The notes below the pieces were generated by a model, which saw only the letters and a list, made by a program, of their open reading frames with translations, did not search any database and had not been told where the DNA came from. This document shows, piece by piece, positions 7,225 through 12,555 of a stretch of DNA of 15,078 nucleotides. The position numbers were made by a program, and so were the translations under genes. Each line of letters starts with the position of its first letter. Position 1 is the stretch's first letter. The DNA is taken from positions 1 through 15,078 of the forward strand of contig CAUJFM010000039.1 of NCBI GenBank assembly GCA_963169595.1, in the 5' to 3' direction. The DNA comes from Bacteroidota bacterium (GTDB lineage Bacteria > Bacteroidota > Bacteroidia > Flavobacteriales_F > PHOS-HE28).

Positions 7225-7754
7225 CCCGGAAGGACCAACTGCTCCGTCGGTTCGCGAAGGCCGAAGTGGAACGACGCGCCTTGCTGGACAAATTGGAACA
7301 CGTCCCCGCCTCGGTGCTGGAACGCCAGCCGGGGCCCGCGGCTTGGTCCGTGGCGCAGATCATCGCCCATCTGGCGTTGGCCGAGGCCCGCTCGCTGGAC
7401 TACCTGGAACACAAACTGCGGAGCGGGGACCATGTGCCGGTGGATGCCACCTCGGGATCCCGCCTGCTACTGTTGCGTGCGGCCCTGCGCCTGCCGTTGC
7501 GCTTCAAGGCACCGGCCGTGGTGGCCACGCTGCCGCCCTGCTCCTTTTCGGAGGCACGACGGTCGTGGAACGAGGTCCGCTCCCGGATGGCGGCCGCCTA
7601 TGCCGCATTGCCGCCCGAAGCGGCCACCCATGGCCTGTTCAAGCACCCCACCGCTGGCCGGTTCGACACGGTGCAGGGCATGGCCTTCATGCGCGACCAT
7701 GTGCGACACCACCGCGCCCAGATCCTCCGGACGATCCGTCAGGTGACCGCATGA
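7221..7754 (+). CDS. DinB-like metal-binding protein
   Basis: This is a 177-residue cytoplasmic protein of the DinB/YfiT-like four-helix bundle superfamily, putative metal-dependent enzymes of mostly unknown substrate (some are thiol transferases). AWSVAQIIAHLALAE places the first metal-ligand histidine at His50. DHVRHHRAQIL near the C-terminus gives His160 and His164 in the usual HxxxH pattern. The context W-S-x-x-Q-I-x-x-H is typical of the family, as is the length of 150-180 residues. The segment MTRKDQLLRRFAKAEVERRALLDKLEHV is the first helix. The start at 7221 overlaps the stop of the preceding small membrane protein. What it acts on cannot be told from the sequence. Confidence 0.85.
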   Translation: MTRKDQLLRRFAKAEVERRALLDKLEHVPASVLERQPGPAAWSVAQIIAHLALAEARSLDYLEHKLRSGDHVPVDATSGSRLLLLRAALRLPLRFKAPAVVATLPPCSFSEARRSWNEVRSRMAAAYAALPPEAATHGLFKHPTAGRFDTVQGMAFMRDHVRHHRAQILRTIRQVTA

Positions 7755-7785
7755 ACGGAACGCTCCTTGCGGGTGTTCCTTCATC

Positions 7786-8025
7786 ATGAGACCGCTGCCT
7801 TCGGCCGTCCACATCGTCACCGGCGTGCTGTTGCTCAACATGCTCGTGGCGGTCATGGACCTGCCGGCATGGGTCTATTCCATCCTCTTCGCCGCTGTCC
7901 CGTTCCTGATGATCTGGCTTGCCTGGACCGTCCTCCGCGACCGGAGCGTTCCGATGCGCGATCTGCAGGACGGCGATGAATGGGGCTATCAGGACAGAAG
8001 CGACATTGCCCCGGTGAAGGATTGA
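7786..8025 (+). CDS. Small two-helix membrane protein
   Basis: This is a 79-residue protein with ATG at 7786 and TGA at 8023-8025. Residues about 7-26 (AVHIVTGVLLLNMLVAVMDL) and 29-49 (VYSILFAAVPFLMIWLAWTVL) are hydrophobic and probably cross the membrane, joined by a tight turn. A polar tail of about 30 residues follows (RDRSVPMRDLQDGDEWGYQDRSDIAPVKD). The start is 31 bases after the DinB-like stop, so it may be in the same transcript. I do not recognise a family. The other reading frames over this stretch give Arg/His-rich products unlike real proteins, so this frame is preferred. Confidence 0.65.
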   Translation: MRPLPSAVHIVTGVLLLNMLVAVMDLPAWVYSILFAAVPFLMIWLAWTVLRDRSVPMRDLQDGDEWGYQDRSDIAPVKD

Positions 8026-8027
8026 AC

Positions 8028-8057
8028 TTGCCTTCCCGCTCGCATGGGGATACCTTG
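8028..8057 (+). promoter_or_regulatory. Candidate promoter for the T9SS protein gene
   Basis: TTG at 8028-8030 is followed after 20 bases by TACCTTG at 8051-8057, one T short of the TAnnTTTG box. The spacing fits the 17-23 base rule. The leader to the ATG at 8073 would be only about 10 bases, which is short, so the inner ATG at 8079 is also possible. Confidence 0.3.
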
Positions 8058-8072
8058 TCGCTTCAACGTTCC

Positions 8073-9746
8073 ATGCCGATGTCCGTCCGTATCCTTGTCC
8101 TGGTCATCCTATCTCTTGCTTTCGGCCATGCCGTGGCCATCCATCTGCCGGGAGGATCCATCACCTGGCGGTGCATTGGCAGCAACTTCCATGAGGTAGA
8201 GCTGCATGTATGGCGCGAGTGCAGCGGAAATGCAATGAGCCCGCAGAACATCCGCTTCAGCAACGATTGTGGCGTGGAGTTCACCATGAGCGGCCTGGAG
8301 CCCGTGGAAGTGCTCAACGTGAGCCAGGTGTGCAGCTCGCAGGCCGCGTCCACGAACTGTGCGGGCGGCGGGGTCGCGGGAGTCGAACGCTACACCTACC
8401 GCACCACGGTCTTCCTCAGCCCCTGCAACAGCTGGACCGCGAGCTGGGAGATCTGTTGCCGTAGCAATGCGCTGAACATCGAACCCAGCCAGGGATTGTA
8501 CGTGTATGCCCGGCTGAACAACACCGTGGTGAACTGCGATGCCTCCCCCACCTTCGCGCACCAGGCCGTGCCGCTGGCCTGCGTGGGACAGCCCTTCAAC
8601 TATGATCCCGGTGCGACCGATGCGGATGGTCATCACCTGCGTTTTCGGCTGGTGGACGCGCTGCTGTACAACCCCGAGGTGGCCTCCGTGGCCTACACCG
8701 ATGGCTTCAGCGGCGCACAACCCTACACCGGCGTAAGCATCGACAGCCTCACCGGTCGCATCAGCTTCACGCCCAATGTGCAGGGCTATGTGGTGGTATC
8801 GATGCTGGTGGATGAGTACAACGCCCAAGGCATCCGCTTCGGTGAGGTGATCCGGGACTTCCCCATCATCGTGCAGCCCTGCAGCAACAACGTCCCTGCG
8901 GTCGAAGCGGGCGCGTTCCAGAACGTGGAAGGCGCAACGGTAAATGGGCCGTACAGCCTCACGCTGTGCGCAGGCTCCACGCTTTGCACCACCCTGAGCT
9001 TCACCGACCCGGACCCCGGTTCCGTGCTCAGCCAGATCAACACGATCGCCGCCGCCTTGCCGGGGGTGGAACTGGACACGCTCGCCGGTGATCCGCTTTC
9101 CCTGTCGCTCTGCTGGAGCGCCCCGCTCGAAGGCGACACCCTGCGGCGCTTCACCGTGCTCGTGCTGGATGATGCCTGCCCGTTCCGCGGGCTGCAGACC
9201 TACAGCTATGTGATCAAGGTGGTCCACCCCCCGGATGCCGGCGAGGATGGCCAGGCACGCTACTGCGACCTGAGCGCACCCTTCCTGCTGGTGGACAGCC
9301 TGGGCGGCTCTCCCGCCCCCCTCGGCATCTGGACCGGACCGACCGGTGTGACCAGTGGCATTTTCTTCCCTGGCATGGATCCGCCGGGTATCTATGCCTA
9401 CTCGGTGGGATCCGCACCGGGCTGCAGCGATACCGCGAGCGTGCTGGTGGAACCTCTGCCGGACACCGACCCGCAATGCATCCTGCTCGGAGCGGGCTCC
9501 TTGGAAATGCCATCGATCTCCTTGCATCCCAACCCGACGCGTGGTCCCATCACCATCGTCGCTCAGGGCATCGACCATGTGGACCTGTTCGACCTGCACG
9601 GCCGCCGCGTGCGATCCGTTCCGGGCACGGGGCAGCACACACTCGCCCTCGACCTTTCGCCAGAGGCGATGCACGGCACACTGGTGATGGCGATCCACCT
9701 GCGTAACGGTGCAGTGGTGCGGCAGCGGGCGACCCTTCTGCCCTGA
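8073..9746 (+). CDS. Cysteine-rich secreted protein with T9SS type A sorting domain
   Basis: This is a 557-residue exported protein. Residues 1-22 are a signal peptide (MPMSVRILVLVILSLAFGHAVA). The open frame extends upstream, but the signal peptide sets the start at 8073 or the inner ATG at 8079. Just after it, IHLPGGSITWRCIGSNF ... HVWRECSG matches a pattern common in Bacteroidota surface proteins (HxxGGxxxxxC, then VYRDC or similar). About 18 cysteines follow, several in pairs likely to be bridged outside the cell. ATDADGHHLRFRLVDAL and SIDSLTGRISFTPNVQGYVVVSMLVDEY look like cadherin- or Ig-type repeat modules (about residues 185-265). From about 482 to the end, ISLHPNPTRGPITI ... VDLFDLHGRRV ... 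and the final strand form a type A sorting domain, recognised by the T9SS for export across the outer membrane and usually cleaved, leaving the protein attached to the surface or released. The ligand is unknown; adhesion is a fair guess. Confidence 0.9.
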   Translation: MPMSVRILVLVILSLAFGHAVAIHLPGGSITWRCIGSNFHEVELHVWRECSGNAMSPQNIRFSNDCGVEFTMSGLEPVEVLNVSQVCSSQAASTNCAGGGVAGVERYTYRTTVFLSPCNSWTASWEICCRSNALNIEPSQGLYVYARLNNTVVNCDASPTFAHQAVPLACVGQPFNYDPGATDADGHHLRFRLVDALLYNPEVASVAYTDGFSGAQPYTGVSIDSLTGRISFTPNVQGYVVVSMLVDEYNAQGIRFGEVIRDFPIIVQPCSNNVPAVEAGAFQNVEGATVNGPYSLTLCAGSTLCTTLSFTDPDPGSVLSQINTIAAALPGVELDTLAGDPLSLSLCWSAPLEGDTLRRFTVLVLDDACPFRGLQTYSYVIKVVHPPDAGEDGQARYCDLSAPFLLVDSLGGSPAPLGIWTGPTGVTSGIFFPGMDPPGIYAYSVGSAPGCSDTASVLVEPLPDTDPQCILLGAGSLEMPSISLHPNPTRGPITIVAQGIDHVDLFDLHGRRVRSVPGTGQHTLALDLSPEAMHGTLVMAIHLRNGAVVRQRATLLP

Positions 9747-9821
9747 ACACCCGGGGCTGTGATGTGTTGATCTTTTGTCAACGTTCCATCCAACAGGGTG
9801 TGAACGCTCTTGCTTCGCACC

Positions 9822-10736
9822 ATGTCCACGGTCCTCATCACTGGCGGTACAGGCCTCATCGGCACCGCCCTCACACGTGCCCTGCTGCAGGCGGGACATC
9901 GCGTCCATCTCCTGAGCCGGTCCTCCGCGCCGGAACGCGACGGTGTGCGGACCTTCCGCTGGTCGCCTGCTTCGGGTGAAGTGGACCAGCAGGCGTGGAA
10001 CGGGGTGGAACACATGGTCCACTTGGCTGGCGCCGGCATTGCGGACAAGCGATGGACCCAAGCACGCGTAGATGAGCTCATCGCCAGCCGGGCCGATACC
10101 GCGCGGCTGCTTCGGCGCTCAGCGGAACAAGCCGGTGCGCGGATCTCCAGCCTGGTGAGCGCGGCCGGGATCAACTACTACGGGGCCTTCACCAGCGACC
10201 ACATCCTCACCGAACAGGACCCGCCGGGCAACGATACCATCGGACGCATCAGCAAGGCGTGGGAGGATGCTGTGGATGAATGGGGAACGTATTGCCGTGT
10301 GGTGAAGCTGCGCACACCCGTGGTGCTGTCGCGTAGCGGTGGCGCCTTGGCGAAGCTGGTGGCACCCGTCCGGTTCGGACTGGGCTCGCCGCTTGGTTCC
10401 GGACGCCAGTGGATGCCTTGGGTGCATCTGGACGACCTGGTGGCCATCTACGTGCAAGCGCTGTTCGATCCGCGCTTCCTAGGGGCCTACCATGTGAACA
10501 GCGGGCACGATGTGACGAACGCCGAGCTCATGCGCACGCTGTCACGCGTTCTCGGCAAGCCGTTCTTCGCGCCGGCCGTTCCCGCCTTCGCCTTGCGCCT
10601 GGCCTTGGGAGAACTGTCCGCGATCCTGCTGGAAGGCACACGCGCTTCCAATGCGCGGCTGCTCGGCACGGGGTTCCGCTTCGCGCATCCGCGCTTGGAG
10701 GACGCCTTGCGTGATCTCCTGACCGGAAAGTACTAG
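9822..10736 (+). CDS. TIGR01777-family NAD(P)-binding epimerase-like protein
   Basis: This is a 304-residue protein of the extended SDR fold, TIGR01777 group (relatives of E. coli YfcH). ATG at 9822 gives MSTVLITGGTGLIG, with the Rossmann motif GxxGxxG at Gly8, Gly11 and Gly14. A TTG 12 bases upstream would add four residues and is not needed. VVHLAGAGI-type sequence (here MVHLAGAGIADKRW) and SAAGINYYG are family signatures. GRQWMPWVHLDDLV follows in the substrate half. The C-terminal 45 residues (TRASNARLLGTGFRFAHPRLEDALRDLL) match the DUF1731-type tail of this group. Its substrate is not established in the family; it is often annotated as a putative nucleoside-sugar epimerase. The gene is convergent with the polyprenyl synthase gene, and the two stop codons overlap in CTAG (10733-10736). 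Confidence 0.92.
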   Translation: MSTVLITGGTGLIGTALTRALLQAGHRVHLLSRSSAPERDGVRTFRWSPASGEVDQQAWNGVEHMVHLAGAGIADKRWTQARVDELIASRADTARLLRRSAEQAGARISSLVSAAGINYYGAFTSDHILTEQDPPGNDTIGRISKAWEDAVDEWGTYCRVVKLRTPVVLSRSGGALAKLVAPVRFGLGSPLGSGRQWMPWVHLDDLVAIYVQALFDPRFLGAYHVNSGHDVTNAELMRTLSRVLGKPFFAPAVPAFALRLALGELSAILLEGTRASNARLLGTGFRFAHPRLEDALRDLLTGKY

Positions 10737-11692
10737 TGTGTGCGTGCCATGAGCAGGGCCGAAAGCTCCTGCATGGGTCGCTTGCGTTCCACGGGCACCT
10801 GAATGGCCTCGAGCGCCGCGAGCGCGGTGGCATCGTGCATGGCCACCTCGGCCTCGGCCTCGGCGCGCACGCCCAGCTCATTGAGCACGCGGATCATGCG
10901 CGGCACATCACGGTCCGCTGGTGACTTGGCCAGCTCCTCCAGCAGTTCGGCACGCCCTTGTTCGCGGGAACGCTCTAGACCCCGGATGAGGAGCCAGGTC
11001 TTCTTCCCCGCGCGCAGGTCGCCGCCCACCTGCTTGCCCACCTTGTCCGGGTCGCCGAACGCATCGAGCAGGTCATCGCGCAGCTGGAAGGCCAAGCCCA
11101 AATGTTCACCGACCTGTCCGATGCGTTGCACATCGTCCTCAGTGGCCTGGGCCCGTACCGCCCCCACCTGCATGGCACAGGCGAGCAGCACGGCGGTCTT
11201 CAGGCGGATCATCTCGCGATAGGCCTCCAGCCCTATGTCATCGCGCTGTTCGAAGGCCATGTCCTGCTGCTGGCCCTCGCACACGCCCAGGGCATGCTCG
11301 TTGAACAAGGCCATCACCCGCGCATCCGCCGCCATCTGCATGTAGGTACGCACCAGCATGGCATCCCCGCTCAGGATGGCGGTGTTCACGTTCCATTTCG
11401 CATGCACGGTGGGCCGGCCGCGGCGCAGCGGCGCCTCGTCCATGATGTCGTCGTGCATCAGGGTGAAGTTGTGGAAGAGCTCAATGCCGAGCGCCTCCTC
11501 CATGGCCCCATCGGATGCTCCGCCGAATAGTTCGTGGGCCATGAGCACGGCCACGGGACGCACCCGCTTGGCCGGCAGTTGCATCAGGTACACCATGGGC
11601 GCATGCAGCTCGTTGGGCGGCATTTCCGCACACCAGCGCGCGATGCGCGCCTCCACGGCTGCGCGGTGCTCCTCAAAGGAACGCATGGACAT
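10733..11692 (-). CDS. Short-chain trans-polyprenyl diphosphate synthase (FPP/GGPP type)
   Basis: This 319-residue enzyme condenses isopentenyl diphosphate with an allylic diphosphate to make farnesyl or geranylgeranyl diphosphate, precursors of quinone side chains, carotenoids and lipid carriers. KRVRP (Lys42, Arg43, Arg45) is the IPP-binding basic patch. The first Asp-rich motif is DDIMD (Asp81, Asp82, Asp85), and LRRGRPTVH follows as usual. Lys165-Thr166 (RLKTAVL) and the second motif QLRDDLLD (Asp206, Asp207, Asp210) are intact, so it should be active. Phe76 lies five residues before the first motif. An aromatic residue there limits chain length in archaeal-type GGPP synthases, so a C20 product is a reasonable guess; C15 is not excluded. 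The ATG at 11692 shares one base with the stop of rmlA (TGATG), which suggests coupled translation; an in-frame ATG at 11686 is an alternative. It ends the three-gene operon. Confidence 0.93.
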   Translation of the reverse strand: MSMRSFEEHRAAVEARIARWCAEMPPNELHAPMVYLMQLPAKRVRPVAVLMAHELFGGASDGAMEEALGIELFHNFTLMHDDIMDEAPLRRGRPTVHAKWNVNTAILSGDAMLVRTYMQMAADARVMALFNEHALGVCEGQQQDMAFEQRDDIGLEAYREMIRLKTAVLLACAMQVGAVRAQATEDDVQRIGQVGEHLGLAFQLRDDLLDAFGDPDKVGKQVGGDLRAGKKTWLLIRGLERSREQGRAELLEELAKSPADRDVPRMIRVLNELGVRAEAEAEVAMHDATALAALEAIQVPVERKRPMQELSALLMARTH

Positions 11693-11694
11693 CA
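11690..11694 (-). other. TGATG overlap: rmlA stop and prenyl synthase start
   Basis: On the minus strand the bases read TGATG. The rmlA stop TGA (11694-11692) shares its last A with the prenyl synthase start ATG (11692-11690). With the ATGA junction upstream, this makes all three operon genes contiguous without any spacer. Confidence 0.8.
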
Positions 11695-12555
11695 GGGCTC
11701 AACGAGCTTCAACAGGTACTCGCCGTATCCGCTCTTCAGGAGGGGACGCGCAAGGGCCTTCAATTGTTCGGCATCGATGAAGCCTTTCTTCCAGGCCACT
11801 TCCTCGATGCAGCCGATGCGCAGCCCTTGCCGCTCCTCGATCACCTGCACGAACTGGCCGGCCTGCATCAATGAGCGGAAGGTGCCCGTGTCCAGCCAGG
11901 CAGTGCCGCGGTCCATGATCTCCACCTTCAGGCGGCCCTGGCGCAGGTACTCCTTGTTCACATCGGTGATCTCGTACTCACCGCGCGCGCTCGGTTTGAG
12001 CGAGGCGGCGATGTCGAGCACGTCATTATCGTAGAAGTAGAGGCCCGGCACGGCGTAGTTGCTCTTGGGTTTCGCAGGCTTCTCCTCGATGCTGAGGACC
12101 CGGTTGTCCGCATCGAACTCCACCACCCCGTAACGCTCGGGATCGCTCACGTGGTAGGCGAAGACCAATCCGCCCTGGGGCTCGGTGTGTGCGCTCAGCA
12201 TCCGCCCGAAACCCCGGCCGTAGAAGATGTTGTCGCCCAGGATCAGCGCCACGGGGTCGCGGCCCACGTGCTCGCGACCGATGACGAAGGCCTGTGCGAG
12301 ACCATTGGGCTCGGGCTGTTCGGCATAGGTGAACGAGCACCCCAGCTGGGCACCGTCGCCGAGCAGCTTGCGGAAGCTGGGCAGGTCGTGCGGGGTGCTG
12401 ATGATGAGGATCTCCCGGATGCCCGCCGCCATCAGCGTGCTCAGCGGGTAGTAGATCATCGGCTTGTCATACACCGGCATCAATTGCTTGCTCACGGCAA
12501 GGGTCAGCGGGTGCAGGCGTGTGCCGGATCCCCCGGCCAGGATGATGCCTTTCAT
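11692..12555 (-). CDS. rmlA: Glucose-1-phosphate thymidylyltransferase
   Basis: This enzyme joins dTTP and glucose-1-phosphate to give dTDP-glucose and diphosphate, the first step toward dTDP-rhamnose and other deoxysugars used in surface polysaccharides. The 287 residues match the 290-residue family length. MKGIILAGGSGTRLHPLT holds the nucleotide-binding GxGxRL loop (residues 8-14). SKQLMPVYDKPMIYYPLS is the typical RmlA continuation. LGDNIFYG contains the metal-binding Asp108. IEEKPAKPKSNYAVPGLYFYD and RGTAWLDTGTF are further sugar- and phosphate-binding signatures. The start overlaps the stop of the transporter gene by four bases (ATGA), and its own stop overlaps the next start by one base. 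The rmlB, rmlC and rmlD genes usually found with it are absent from the window, so the final sugar cannot be named. Confidence 0.96.
   Translation of the reverse strand: MKGIILAGGSGTRLHPLTLAVSKQLMPVYDKPMIYYPLSTLMAAGIREILIISTPHDLPSFRKLLGDGAQLGCSFTYAEQPEPNGLAQAFVIGREHVGRDPVALILGDNIFYGRGFGRMLSAHTEPQGGLVFAYHVSDPERYGVVEFDADNRVLSIEEKPAKPKSNYAVPGLYFYDNDVLDIAASLKPSARGEYEITDVNKEYLRQGRLKVEIMDRGTAWLDTGTFRSLMQAGQFVQVIEERQGLRIGCIEEVAWKKGFIDAEQLKALARPLLKSGYGEYLLKLVEP
12552..12555 (-). other. ATGA overlap: transporter stop and rmlA start
   Basis: On the minus strand the four bases read ATGA. The rmlA start codon ATG (12555-12553) overlaps the transporter stop TGA (12554-12552). Ribosomes ending the transporter can restart directly, so RmlA synthesis probably depends on transporter translation. 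Confidence 0.85.

Noticed and set aside
9766..9782. Inverted repeat GTTGA-TCTTTTG-TCAAC after the T9SS protein gene, considered as a terminator
   Set aside because: The stem is only five base pairs, AT-rich, and not followed by a T-run. The TTTTG within it does not match the TAnnTTTG promoter box either, and no -33 element is at the right distance.
8109..10061. A 650-codon open frame on the minus strand, antisense to the T9SS protein gene and running into the next gene
   Set aside because: It has an Arg/His/Gly-rich composition with no domain, and it spans two genes that both have clear family signatures on the plus strand.
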